A DNA stretch of 36,556 nucleotides from Candidatus Woodwardiibium gallinarum (GTDB taxonomy: Bacteria > Bacillota > Clostridia > Oscillospirales > CAG-382). The notes under the pieces are model-generated. The model did no database searches and was not told where the DNA came from. It worked only from the letters and a program-made list of their open reading frames with translations. The number at the start of each line of letters is the position of its first letter. The stretch's first letter is position 1. The translations under genes and the position numbers were made by a program. This document shows positions 14,171 through 23,065 of the stretch, one piece after another. Where the stretch lies: contig CAJFRY010000016.1 in the NCBI GenBank assembly GCA_904419545.1, positions 1-36,556 on the forward strand, written 5' to 3'.

Positions 14171-14383
14171 ATGTATAAAGCACTTGTCCTTTCCTCCGTG
14201 ACCTACGCCCAAAAGGCGCAGCGTATCCTCGCAAGCGCCGGCATCCGTTCGACGATCATGCGTTCGGCGGCGGTACGCGCCGTCAAGGGCTGCGCCTACG
14301 GGCTGCGTTTACAGGCCGAGCAGGTTGATCAGGCGGTGGAGCTTTTAACCGCACAGTCGATCAGCGTGCTGGCAATCGTTTGA
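14171..14383 (+). CDS. DUF3343 family protein
   Basis: A 70-residue protein, MYKALVLSSVTYAQKAQRIL then ASAGIRSTIMRSAAV, with KGCAYGLRLQAEQVDQAVEL near its end. This is the DUF3343 (putative Se/S carrier-like) pattern: a small ferredoxin-like domain with a conserved mid-protein Cys, here in KGCAYGL. It is repeatedly found directly before class V aminotransferase/cysteine desulfurase genes. The ATG at 14171 has GAAAGGA upstream; an ATG nine bases earlier overlaps that site. It is separated from the desulfurase-like gene by 18 bases, so the two form an operon. A role in handing on sulfur or selenium is a family-level suggestion. Confidence 0.85.
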   Translation: MYKALVLSSVTYAQKAQRILASAGIRSTIMRSAAVRAVKGCAYGLRLQAEQVDQAVELLTAQSISVLAIV

Positions 14384-14401
14384 CGCGCGGGGTCACAGCG
14401 T

Positions 14402-15535
14402 ATGATCTATTTCGACAACGCGGCGACCACGCTGCCCAAAAGCAAAAAAGCGCTGCGCGCCTATAAAAAAGCCTTTCAGAGCTGCGGCAACGCCTCACGA
14501 GGAGGCCATCCGTATGCCGCACATGCTTCGGAGCTTCTATACCTTTGCCGCGAGCGGCTGGCTGAGCGGTTCGGCACCGAGCCGGAGCGCGTCGTACTGA
14601 CGATGAACGCCACGCACGCAATCAATCTGGCGATCAAGGGCATCATTCGCGAAGGCGACGTACTCATCAGCGATCTGGAGCACAACGCCGTCTACCGGCC
14701 GCTGTACGCGCTGGAAAAGCAGGGGTGCATCCGCATCCGCTCCTTTCACGTCAACATCGGCGATGACGAAGCGACGGTGCAAAATTTTCAAAACGCGCTG
14801 GATGAAAATGTGCGCGCCTGCGTAATGCTGCATGCATCCAATATCTGCGGGCGCGTACTTCCGCTGCCGGCGCTGTCCGAAGCGGCGAAGCAGGCGGGAG
14901 TCCCTCTCATCTGCGACGCATCCCAGACGGCAGGACATTTTGACCTGCGGCTGCGGGAGCTGCCCGGGCTCACCGCGCTGTGTATGCCGGGCCACAAGGG
15001 GCTTTACGGTCCGCTGGGAACGGGCGCGCTGCTCGTATCCCCCTACTTTGAAGGCGTATTGGAGACGCTGCTCGAGGGAGGCTCGGGCAGCTTTTCGGCC
15101 GACCCGGAGATGCCCGCGCTTCTGCCGGAACGGCTGGAAGCCGGCACTATGAACGCGCCTGCGTTTGCCGCGCTGGCCGCAGCAGTGGCAGAAGACGGGC
15201 AAACCGGCAAAAAAGAAGAGCAGATCTTTTCGTATCTGCTCAGCGGATTGCGGGCGACCTCAGGCGTGACGCTCTATGGCGCGCCCACGCGGGAAGGAAT
15301 GCCCTATTGTCCGATTCTTTTGTTCAACATCGACGGGAAAGACAGCGAAACGGTCGCAGCCGCGCTCGCGGAAGCAGACGTTTGTGTCCGCGCGGGACTG
15401 CACTGTTCACCGCTGGCACATCGGGCGCTCGGCACGCCGGACGGCGGCGCAGTACGCATCAGCCTATCGAAGCACAACACCTTTGGCGAAGCCGAACGCT
15501 TTTTAGCAATTTTGTCCCGCCAGATAACCCGTTGA
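14402..15535 (+). CDS. Class V aminotransferase, cysteine desulfurase-like
   Basis: A 377-residue PLP enzyme of fold type I. It begins MIYFDNAATTLPKSK, as in the SufS/CsdA group. Asp172 in LICDASQTAGH would pair with the PLP pyridine nitrogen, and Lys199 in MPGHKGLYGP forms the Schiff base. Cys335 in RAGLHCSPLAHRALGT occupies the place of the desulfurase's active-site Cys. The expected reaction is removal of sulfur (or selenium) from cysteine or selenocysteine to give alanine. The adjacent DUF3343 partner is typical of this subgroup. There is no SufBCDU set nearby, so general Fe-S assembly is not indicated. Its last 33 bases overlap the 3' end of the convergent flavoprotein gene. Confidence 0.88.
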   Translation: MIYFDNAATTLPKSKKALRAYKKAFQSCGNASRGGHPYAAHASELLYLCRERLAERFGTEPERVVLTMNATHAINLAIKGIIREGDVLISDLEHNAVYRPLYALEKQGCIRIRSFHVNIGDDEATVQNFQNALDENVRACVMLHASNICGRVLPLPALSEAAKQAGVPLICDASQTAGHFDLRLRELPGLTALCMPGHKGLYGPLGTGALLVSPYFEGVLETLLEGGSGSFSADPEMPALLPERLEAGTMNAPAFAALAAAVAEDGQTGKKEEQIFSYLLSGLRATSGVTLYGAPTREGMPYCPILLFNIDGKDSETVAAALAEADVCVRAGLHCSPLAHRALGTPDGGAVRISLSKHNTFGEAERFLAILSRQITR

Positions 15536-16723
15536 AAAAGCGATTTGAAGGTTATAGCCGCCCGTGTATGCGTCCACGTCGAGCACCTCACCGGCGAAAA
15601 GCAGGTTTTGAACCTTTTTCGAGCGCATCGTTTTCGGGTCCACCTCGCGAACGTCGACACCGCCGGCGGTGACGATGGCCTCGGCGATCGGACGGGGCGA
15701 CGTAATCGTCAGATGCAGCGCCTTCAGCTTTTGCAGCAGGGCGCGCCGCTCCTCCCGCGTAATTTCGTGCACCTTTTTGCGCGGATCGATGCCGGTCAGC
15801 GAAACAAAAGGCGCGATGAGCTTCTGTGGCAGAAGCGCGTCAAGTGCATTGATAAAATCGCGGTTGGCGTTTTCGGAAAAATCGCGCAGCAGCCGGCGGT
15901 CGAGCGCTTCGGCCGACAGCGCGGGCTTGAGATCGATATACAGCTCGCATGGATATCGGCCGCGCAGATAGGCCGAAGCGGACAATACGACCGGACCGGA
16001 AACGCCGAAGTGGGTGAACAGCATCTCCCCCGTTTCATCATACAGCTCACGCCCGTCCGCAGTGCGGAAAGACAGTCGGACATTTTTCAGCGACAGCCCC
16101 ATACAGGCGCGGCAAAAATCCCCGGCCGCATTCAGCGGCACAAGCGAGGGCTGCGGCGGCACAACGGTATGTCCGGCCGCGCGCGCCCAGGCATACCCGT
16201 CGCCGGTCGAGCCGGTCTGCGGATAAGAAAGCCCGCCGGTGGCAACAATAACACTGTCGCAGCCGACGGTCTCTCCGTTTATACGCAGTCCCGTGACGGC
16301 ACCGTTTTCAAGCACGAGACCCTGCACGGCGGCGCGGACGAATTCGACGCCTGCCCGGCGGCATGCGGTCACGAGGAAATCGGTCACATCCGAGGCGCGG
16401 TCGCTCTCCGGGAACACGCGGCGGCCGCGCTCGGTTTTGGTTTTCAGTCCGCCCTGCTCAAGCAACGCAATCATCGCCTGCGGCGGCAGCGCGTGCAGCG
16501 CGGCGTAGAGGAACTTAGGGTTGGAAACGACATTTTCCAGAAAGGCCGTTACGTCGCAATCGTTGGTAACGTTGCAGCGTCCCTTGCCGGTGATGTTCAG
16601 CTTCCGGCCGGGCGCGCGGTTCTTCTCGATAAGCGTCACCTGCTTGCCTGCCCGCGCTGCGGTGAGCGCCGCCATCAGTCCGGCGGCGCCTGCCCCGACG
16701 ACGGCTTTATTTATCCTTATCAT
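15503..16723 (-). CDS. HI0933/YhiN-family FAD-binding flavoprotein
   Basis: A 406-residue flavoprotein of the HI0933-like (aminoacetone oxidase family) group. The N-terminal dinucleotide site is VVGAGAAGLMAALTAARAG, followed by EKNRAPGRKLNITGKGRCNV, the most diagnostic stretch of the family. A second FAD-contacting segment reads VIVATGGLSYPQTGSTGDGY, and the C-terminus has LLFAGEVLDVDAYTGGYNLQ. The cellular substrate is not established. The ATG at 16723 lies inside the last codons of the rpiR gene (17-base overlap), so the two are coupled. A longer in-frame start inside rpiR is improbable. Tail-to-tail overlap with the aminotransferase gene leaves no room for a terminator. Confidence 0.9.
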   Translation of the reverse strand: MIRINKAVVGAGAAGLMAALTAARAGKQVTLIEKNRAPGRKLNITGKGRCNVTNDCDVTAFLENVVSNPKFLYAALHALPPQAMIALLEQGGLKTKTERGRRVFPESDRASDVTDFLVTACRRAGVEFVRAAVQGLVLENGAVTGLRINGETVGCDSVIVATGGLSYPQTGSTGDGYAWARAAGHTVVPPQPSLVPLNAAGDFCRACMGLSLKNVRLSFRTADGRELYDETGEMLFTHFGVSGPVVLSASAYLRGRYPCELYIDLKPALSAEALDRRLLRDFSENANRDFINALDALLPQKLIAPFVSLTGIDPRKKVHEITREERRALLQKLKALHLTITSPRPIAEAIVTAGGVDVREVDPKTMRSKKVQNLLFAGEVLDVDAYTGGYNLQIAFSTGYLAGQNC

Positions 16724-17582
16724 ATATATTGTATTTTTCCCAAATCCCCTCGAGACGCGAATAGGTATTGGAAACCTCGCGCTGGCGCTTCTGCCCGACG
16801 GCGCTGACAAGCGCATTGATGAGCGAAAGCGGGGCCACGAGCGAATCGACAAACGAAGCCATCTCGTTGTGCGCATAAAGCACGCGGTCGGCCAATCGTG
16901 CGATAGGCGACTGTTCGCAGTCGGTGATAGCTACGGAAAAGGCGCCCGCATCACGCGCAAAATGCATTGCATCGACGGTACGGCGGGAATAACGCGGAAA
17001 AGAGATGGCGACGAGCACATCGCCTTCATCGATGCGCAAAAGCTGCTCAAAAATGTCGCTGCCCGAAGCGTTCTGCACCAGACGCGCCTTATCGGAGATG
17101 ATGGAGAAATAGAAATACATGAAGTTTGCCAGCGAGGTGGACGAGCGGTTGCCTACGATATAAATGGTTTTGGCATACAAAAGCATGTCCACGATGGCGG
17201 CAAAGTTGTCGCGATCGGTTTGCGCCAGCGTAGCCTTAAGATTGGCGATATCAGCGCGCAAAGTGGCACCGAGGATATCGTCCCCGATGCGTTCGGCGGC
17301 GAGGTTGATGCGCTGAACCGGCGTAAGGCGGTTTTTAAGCATCCCCTGCAGCGCATCCTGCATTTCGGGATAGCCTTCATAGCCCAATTCGGTGGCAAAA
17401 CGCACGACGGTCGACTCGCTGACGCCCGTTTCCTTCGACAGCCGCGCGGCGGTCATATACGCTGCCGACACATAGTTGTCCAGAATATAGCCGGCGATGC
17501 GCTTCTGTCCCTTGGAAAACGTGTCGTAGCCGCTGCGGATGTTCTCCAGCAGGGTCGGCTCGTTCTTATCGATATCGCTCAT
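16707..17582 (-). CDS. MurR/RpiR-family transcriptional regulator
   Basis: A 291-residue regulator with an N-terminal HTH_6 domain (about 12-85; MTAARLSKETGVSESTVVRF is the recognition region) and a C-terminal SIS domain (about 125-255). The latter holds IYIVGNRSSTSLANFMYFYF and VLVAISFPRYSRRTVD and binds phosphosugars. Family members control genes for sugar phosphates, MurNAc or similar amino sugars. Its target cannot be read from the sequence; the GH20 and alpha-galactosidase genes nearby are candidates but not adjacent. Upstream, a TATAAA and a GCCGC/GCGGC hairpin lie within about 60 bases of the ATG, suggesting its own weak promoter after ung. Confidence 0.9.
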   Translation of the reverse strand: MSDIDKNEPTLLENIRSGYDTFSKGQKRIAGYILDNYVSAAYMTAARLSKETGVSESTVVRFATELGYEGYPEMQDALQGMLKNRLTPVQRINLAAERIGDDILGATLRADIANLKATLAQTDRDNFAAIVDMLLYAKTIYIVGNRSSTSLANFMYFYFSIISDKARLVQNASGSDIFEQLLRIDEGDVLVAISFPRYSRRTVDAMHFARDAGAFSVAITDCEQSPIARLADRVLYAHNEMASFVDSLVAPLSLINALVSAVGQKRQREVSNTYSRLEGIWEKYNIYDKDK

Positions 17583-17716
17583 AGCACACTCTCCGTTCCG
17601 CCGCGATGCGCGGCAATGATGATTTTATACAAGGCAGCGCTCCGTTCTCCCAAGACGGCAAGAAACGTTATCTTTTCCCGTTCCGAAGCTCGTGTTTCGG
17701 GAATCAAAGACAGCTA

Positions 17717-18369
17717 TCAAAGCTGCCAGTCGATAGGCTCATCAAGAAACGCGTTGGCCTTGCTGAAGTGACGGCAGCCGAAAAAGCCGTTGTGCGCCGA
17801 AAGCGGACTGGGGTGCGCCGCTTCGAGGATCAGATGCCTGCCCTTCGGGATCAGCGCGGCTTTCCGCCTTGCATAACCGCCCCAAAGAAGGAAAACGATA
17901 GGCTTTTCACGTTCGCCGAGCAAAGCGATGATCTTATCCGTCAGTGTCTCCCAGCCCATACCGGCGTGGCTGCCGGCTATGCCTGCGCGAACGGTGAGCA
18001 CGGAATTCAAAAGCAGCACACCGTTCTGCGCCCAGCGGGTAAGATTGCCGCTCTCGGGCTCACGGAAGCCGATATCGTCGTGCAGCTCCTTGAAGATGTT
18101 CACCAGCGACGGCGGTTTTGCAACCCCGTCCTGCACCGAAAAACATAAACCATGTGCCTGTCCGGGTCCGTGATAGGGGTCCTGCCCGAGAATGACGGCG
18201 CGCACATCATCATAATCGGTATAGCGCAGAGCGTTGAAAATGTCATTCATATGCGGGTAGATGCGGCGCGTGGAATACTCCTGCTTCAGGAACGCGCGGA
18301 GCCGCTGATAGGATTCACTCGCAAATTCGCCGGCCAGCAGCTCATCCCAGCGGTTGCCGATATGGACCA

Positions 18370-18370
<1 letters not shown>
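17717..18370 (-). CDS. ung: Uracil-DNA glycosylase
   Basis: A 217-residue family 1 uracil-DNA glycosylase, which cuts uracil from DNA to begin base excision repair. The water-activating loop is GQDPYHGPGQAHG with catalytic Asp64. GVLLLNSVLTV (117-127) is the uracil-binding strand, and HPSPLSAH with His186 is the leucine-loop motif. Length and motifs are all normal. The ATG at 18370 shares a base with the upp stop codon (TAATG), so both are translated from one mRNA. This pairs uracil salvage with uracil removal from DNA. Confidence 0.96.
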
Positions 18371-19002
<632 letters not shown>

Positions 19003-19053
19003 TTATCCATTCCTTTCCCGCCTGACGGGCTTTGCCCTGCCCTTCTATCGCGC

Positions 19054-19082
19054 ATTATATCATATAAGGAGAAAAAAATCAA
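19054..19082 (-). promoter_or_regulatory. Promoter of upp-ung
   Basis: On the minus strand TTGATT (19077-19082) and consensus TATAAT (19054-19059) are separated by 17 bases, about 55 bases upstream of the upp ATG. An oppositely directed promoter for mgtE begins at 19127. Confidence 0.75.
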
Positions 19083-19126
19083 TTTTTTTTTTGCGCTTTT
19101 TCTCCCATTTATTTTTTGCGTTGCGG

Positions 19127-19155
19127 TTGACAAAATCTTTTTTTTCGATTATCAT
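19127..19155 (+). promoter_or_regulatory. Promoter of mgtE and its leader
   Basis: Consensus TTGACA (19127-19132) and TATCAT (19150-19155) are spaced by 17 bases. Transcription would start near 19162, giving a leader of about 165 bases before mgtE, long enough for regulation. Confidence 0.75.
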
Positions 19156-19188
19156 TTACAGGTAAAGATTTGAAAGGCAGGTGGAAAT

Positions 19189-19278
19189 ATGGACCCCGCG
19201 GGAAGTAAAGGCATAAACGCGCACAGTACGCATACCGTGGACGGTCCCGTTCCGCCCGCTCTGTTTTTGCGCGCCTGA
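19189..19278 (+). CDS. Putative 29-residue leader peptide upstream of mgtE
   Basis: An open frame of 29 codons starting MDPAGSKGINAHSTHT and continuing VDGPVPPALFLRA, preceded by AGGTGG at a usable distance. It begins about 27 bases from the predicted transcript start and ends 50 bases before the mgtE ATG. A T-rich stretch lies in between. In enterobacteria, short leader peptides with early Asp/Glu-Pro codons (MgtL, MEPDPTPLP...) control Mg2+ transporter genes through ribosome destabilisation at low Mg2+. The MDP start and the GPVPP run here recall that design. GGACC at 19191-19195 and GGTCC at 19243-19247 could pair. The role is inference; the frame, ribosome site and promoter are visible. 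Confidence 0.5.
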   Translation: MDPAGSKGINAHSTHTVDGPVPPALFLRA

Positions 19279-19328
19279 CTGCGCTTTGTGTCTTTCTTTT
19301 TACTTTTTTGTATAAAGGAGGACAAAAC

Positions 19329-20687
19329 ATGTTGGAAAAGAAAATTCACACCCAGCTTTCCGAGCTGCTCACGGAAAAGGATTACCGCTCCGTAAAGACG
19401 CTGCTGACCGCCTGTACGCCGCAGGATATCGCACTGCTGCTGGATGACGTGGCGGCGGACGATGTTTTGCTGTTGTTTCGCCTGCTGCCCAAGGAGCTTG
19501 CGGCGGAGACTTTTGTGGAAATGGACAGCGATCTGCAGGAGCGGCTCCTTCAAAATTTTACCGATACAGAACTGCGCGGCGTTATTGCCGAGCTGTTTGT
19601 CGATGACATGGTCAACATCATCGAAGAAATGCCGGCGAACGTGGTCAAACGAATCCTTGCCAGCGCTGATGCTGAGACACGTGCAGCCGTCAACGAGATC
19701 CTGCACTATCCGCCGGACAGTGCGGGGAGCATCATGACGACCGAATATGTCCGCCTGAGCGAAGAGATGACAGTAGAGGACGCTTTTGCCCGTATTCGCC
19801 GCGAAGGCGTTGACAAGGAAACGATCTATACCTGCTATGTCACGGCAGCGGACAGGCGTCTGATCGGGCTGGTCACGGTGAAAACGCTGCTGTTGAGCGA
19901 TAAAGCCACAACAGTGGGCGAAATAATGGAGCGCAATGTCATCTCCGTACGTACCGACACCGACCGTGAGCTGGTGGCACAGGAGTTAAGCAAATACGAT
20001 TTTCTGGCCATGCCGGTGACCGACGGCGAAAACCGTCTTGTCGGGATCGTGACCTTCGACGATGCAATCGACGTCATGCAGGAGGAGGCAACGGAGGACA
20101 TCGAAAAGATGGCCGCCATCACACCGACCGACAAGCCATACCTTAAGACCGGCGTTGTGGAATCGTTTATCAAACGCATTCCCTGGCTGTGCCTGCTGAT
20201 GATCTCGGCTACCTTTACGGGAGCCATTATTACCTATTTTGAAGACGCGCTTGCAAAAGCGGTGATCCTGACGGCGTTCATTCCGATGCTGATGGACACG
20301 GGCGGAAACGCGGGCAGCCAATCCTCGGTGACCATCATCCGCGGTTTATCGCTTGGCGAAATCTCGATGCGCGACATCCTCCGTATTCTCTGGAAGGAAA
20401 TGCGCGTAGCGCTGCTGTGCGGCGTTGCCTTAGGCATCGTGGGCTTCGGAAAGCTGATGCTGCTCGACCAGGTGGGCCTGCGGGTGGCACTGGTCGTGTG
20501 CTTCACGCTGGTCGTAACCGTATTGACGGCCAATCTGGTGGGCGCGACGCTGCCGATGCTGGCTAAGCGTCTGGGATTCGACCCGGCGGTAATGGCAAGT
20601 CCGTTCATCACGACGATTGTAGACGCGCTGTCGTTGTTGTTCTTCTTTAACATTGCTTCTATGCTCATTCCCGAGCTGCGGATGTAA
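19329..20687 (+). CDS. mgtE: Magnesium transporter MgtE
   Basis: A 452-residue Mg2+ channel/transporter. Residues about 1-125 form the acidic MgtE N domain. Residues about 130-250 hold paired CBS domains (IMTTEYVRLSEEMTVEDAFA; IMERNVISVRTDTDRELVAQ), which bind Mg2+ and gate the pore. Residues about 275-452 form the five-helix membrane pore with PMLMDTGGNAGSQSSVTIIR, the family signature in helix 2, and ANLVGATLPMLAKRLGFDPA. Length is normal. AAAGGAGGA precedes the ATG at 19329; an in-frame ATG at 19308 lies upstream of that site. A leader with a candidate regulatory peptide precedes it. No M-box aptamer was recognised. Confidence 0.95.
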   Translation: MLEKKIHTQLSELLTEKDYRSVKTLLTACTPQDIALLLDDVAADDVLLLFRLLPKELAAETFVEMDSDLQERLLQNFTDTELRGVIAELFVDDMVNIIEEMPANVVKRILASADAETRAAVNEILHYPPDSAGSIMTTEYVRLSEEMTVEDAFARIRREGVDKETIYTCYVTAADRRLIGLVTVKTLLLSDKATTVGEIMERNVISVRTDTDRELVAQELSKYDFLAMPVTDGENRLVGIVTFDDAIDVMQEEATEDIEKMAAITPTDKPYLKTGVVESFIKRIPWLCLLMISATFTGAIITYFEDALAKAVILTAFIPMLMDTGGNAGSQSSVTIIRGLSLGEISMRDILRILWKEMRVALLCGVALGIVGFGKLMLLDQVGLRVALVVCFTLVVTVLTANLVGATLPMLAKRLGFDPAVMASPFITTIVDALSLLFFFNIASMLIPELRM

Positions 20688-20765
20688 TCCAAAACTGCTA
20701 TTTTTTCGGCGTTATCCCAGCGTCAGTGCTGTTTACCCATAAAATCTAAGGAAGGAACAAATTCC

Positions 20766-22946
20766 ATGTCCGTCTATTTCAACAAGGAAGCCGCTCAAAT
20801 TCAACTCAACACCACCGGTTCAAGCTATGTGATGCAGATTCGGGACGGGCTGCTGCTGCACCTGTACTGGGGTCCGCGTCTGGATGACCGCGACCACAGC
20901 TATATGCACTGGGAACAGGGCCGCGCCGCCTTTTCCTGCCGTATGGAGGGCTGTACAGGTCCGATTTTGGATGATATACGGCTGGAATACCCGACCTGGG
21001 GGCGGGGCGACAACCGCTCACCCGCGGCTGAGGTCATCCATCCGAACGGGTCGAACATTGCGGATTTCCGTTACGTTTCCCATACCGTTGCCGACGGCAA
21101 AGCGCCGCTCTGCGGACTTCCGGCGATGTACGCCAACGCGGGCGACGACGTGCAGACGCTGGAAATCACACTGGAGGACAAGGTCGGCGAGATGCGGCTG
21201 ACTCTCTTCTATTCCGTCTTTTACGAGCTGGACATCATCACCCGGCATGCCGTGTTCACCAATTTGTCCGACGAAGAAGCGATTCTGGGCGCGGCGCTGT
21301 CAGCGGCGGTCGATTTTGACCGCGCAGATCTGGATATAATCACCAACTACGGCACCCACTGTGCGGAGCGGCAGATCGAACGCGCGCCGCTGCGGCGCGG
21401 TAAAACGGTCCTATCCAGCCGTCGGGGCGCTTCGTCACATGTCCATAACCCCTTCCTGATTCTCTGCGATTCGGAGACGAGCGAAACGGCCGGCAGCGCC
21501 TACGGACTGGTGCTGGTTTACTCCGGCTCGTTCTCGGCCTCAGTCGAGGGAACGCAGTTCGGCGCGGCGCGCGCGCTCATCGGTCTGAATCCCGAGGGCT
21601 TCGGCTGGATGCTGGAGCCGGGCGCGTCCTTCACTACGCCGGAAGCGGTTCTCTGCTTCTCGGACGACGGGCTGGGTGGGCTGTCCCACCGCTTCCACAA
21701 AGCGTTCCGCCGCAACCTATGCCGCGGGAAATTCCGCGACGCGCGGCGGCCGGTGCTGCTGAATATGTGGGAAGCCTGCTACTTCGGCTTTGACGAAGCG
21801 CGCATCAAAAAGATTGCCGACTGCTCGGCCGACCTCGGTGTGGAGCTTCTGGTCATCGACGACGGCTGGTTCGGCAGGCGCGACACGGACAACTGCTCGC
21901 TGGGCGACTGGGTGGTCGACCGGCGGAAGCTGCCGGGCGGCCTCGAAGCGGTCTATGAGAACATACACAAAAACGGAATGCAGCTCGGCATCTGGTTCGA
22001 GCCGGAGATGGTCTCGCCCGACAGCGACCTCTACCGCGCACACCCAGACTGGGCGCTGCATATCCCCGACCGGCCGCGCAGCGAAGGACGTCACCAGCTC
22101 ATCCTGGACCTGACGCGGCAGGACGTGCAGGATTACCTGTACGATTCGATCGCGGACATTCTGAAAACCGGGATGATTTCCTATGTAAAATGGGACTTCA
22201 ACCGCAACATGGCCGAGGTCGGCAGTGCGCTGCTGGACGCGCGGCGGCAGTGCGAAATTCCTCACCGTTATTATCTCGGGCTGTACGCACTGCTGGAGCG
22301 GCTGGTCACTGCGTTCCCCGATGTGCTGTTTGAATCCTGCTCGGGCGGCGGCGGGCGTTTTGACGCGGGAATGCTGTACTATATGCCGCAGACCTGGACG
22401 AGCGACAACAGCGACGCCATTGAGCGGCTGAAAATCCAGTACGGCACATCTCTGGTCTATCCCCTTTCGGCGATGTCGGCGCATGTTTCGGCCTCGCCCA
22501 ACCATCAAACCGGTCACGTAACCGACTTTGCGACACGGCTGACGGTAGCGCTGACCGGCTCGTTCGGCTACGAGCTGGACCCGACGGCAATCTCGGAGGA
22601 GGAGCGGCAGGCCATCCGTGAGAGCGCGGCGCTGTTCAAGGAACTGGGCGGCGTATTGGCGGAGGGCGATTACCACCGTCTGATCTCCCCCTATGATAAG
22701 GACTGCGCGGCGTGGTCGGTCGTCTCATCGGACAAGCGGGTCTGCGTGGCGGGCTTCGTGCTCACGCATGTGCGGATGTACGGGCCGAACCAGCGGCTCC
22801 CCCTGCGTGGACTGGAACCCGACGCAAATTACAAAGAACGCTTCTCCGGCCGCATTTTCAGCGGGCGCGAGCTGATGGGCTTCGGCATCGATATCCATCT
22901 TTCTCTGGAATACAAGAGTATACTTTGGATATTTGAAAAAATTTAG
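20766..22946 (+). CDS. GH36 alpha-galactosidase
   Basis: A 726-residue cytoplasmic alpha-galactosidase, the usual length for bacterial RafA/AgaA-type enzymes acting on raffinose, stachyose or melibiose. The N-terminal beta-supersandwich (about 1-310) is followed by the barrel with LVIDDGWFGRRDTDNCSLGD, IWFEPEMVSPDSDLY and the nucleophile Asp477 in YVKWDFNRN. The acid/base is Asp547 in TWTSDNSD, and ESCSGGGGRFDAGMLYYMPQ is the substrate loop. There is no signal peptide, so it needs an oligosaccharide importer, which is not in the window. AAGGAAGGA precedes the ATG. It differs in fold family from GH27 at 8643-9767, so the two probably divide substrates. Confidence 0.95.
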   Translation: MSVYFNKEAAQIQLNTTGSSYVMQIRDGLLLHLYWGPRLDDRDHSYMHWEQGRAAFSCRMEGCTGPILDDIRLEYPTWGRGDNRSPAAEVIHPNGSNIADFRYVSHTVADGKAPLCGLPAMYANAGDDVQTLEITLEDKVGEMRLTLFYSVFYELDIITRHAVFTNLSDEEAILGAALSAAVDFDRADLDIITNYGTHCAERQIERAPLRRGKTVLSSRRGASSHVHNPFLILCDSETSETAGSAYGLVLVYSGSFSASVEGTQFGAARALIGLNPEGFGWMLEPGASFTTPEAVLCFSDDGLGGLSHRFHKAFRRNLCRGKFRDARRPVLLNMWEACYFGFDEARIKKIADCSADLGVELLVIDDGWFGRRDTDNCSLGDWVVDRRKLPGGLEAVYENIHKNGMQLGIWFEPEMVSPDSDLYRAHPDWALHIPDRPRSEGRHQLILDLTRQDVQDYLYDSIADILKTGMISYVKWDFNRNMAEVGSALLDARRQCEIPHRYYLGLYALLERLVTAFPDVLFESCSGGGGRFDAGMLYYMPQTWTSDNSDAIERLKIQYGTSLVYPLSAMSAHVSASPNHQTGHVTDFATRLTVALTGSFGYELDPTAISEEERQAIRESAALFKELGGVLAEGDYHRLISPYDKDCAAWSVVSSDKRVCVAGFVLTHVRMYGPNQRLPLRGLEPDANYKERFSGRIFSGRELMGFGIDIHLSLEYKSILWIFEKI

Positions 22947-22955
22947 TCAAAAGTA

Positions 22956-22984
22956 TTGATTTTATGAACTCCGTATGTTATACT
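22956..22984 (+). promoter_or_regulatory. Promoter of the surface protein gene
   Basis: TTGATT (22956-22961) and TATACT (22979-22984) are 17 bases apart. The leader contains a small hairpin, TCTGCAT (23026-23032) with ATGCAGA (23035-23041), shortly before the GGAGG ribosome binding site. Confidence 0.65.
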
Positions 22985-23065
22985 GTTTTTCAGATACAGA
23001 ATCGCATAAAGCCACGGCAGGCTGCTCTGCATGGATGCAGAACGATTAAACGGAGGTAAGCGACT

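Noticed and set aside
15545..16807. Plus-strand frame of 420 codons opposite the flavoprotein gene
   Set aside because: The minus strand carries the full set of HI0933-family motifs; the antisense frame shows none.
19156..19328. M-box (ykoK) magnesium riboswitch before mgtE
   Set aside because: The leader is of suitable length, but I could not match the conserved M-box core sequences. A covariance search would settle it.
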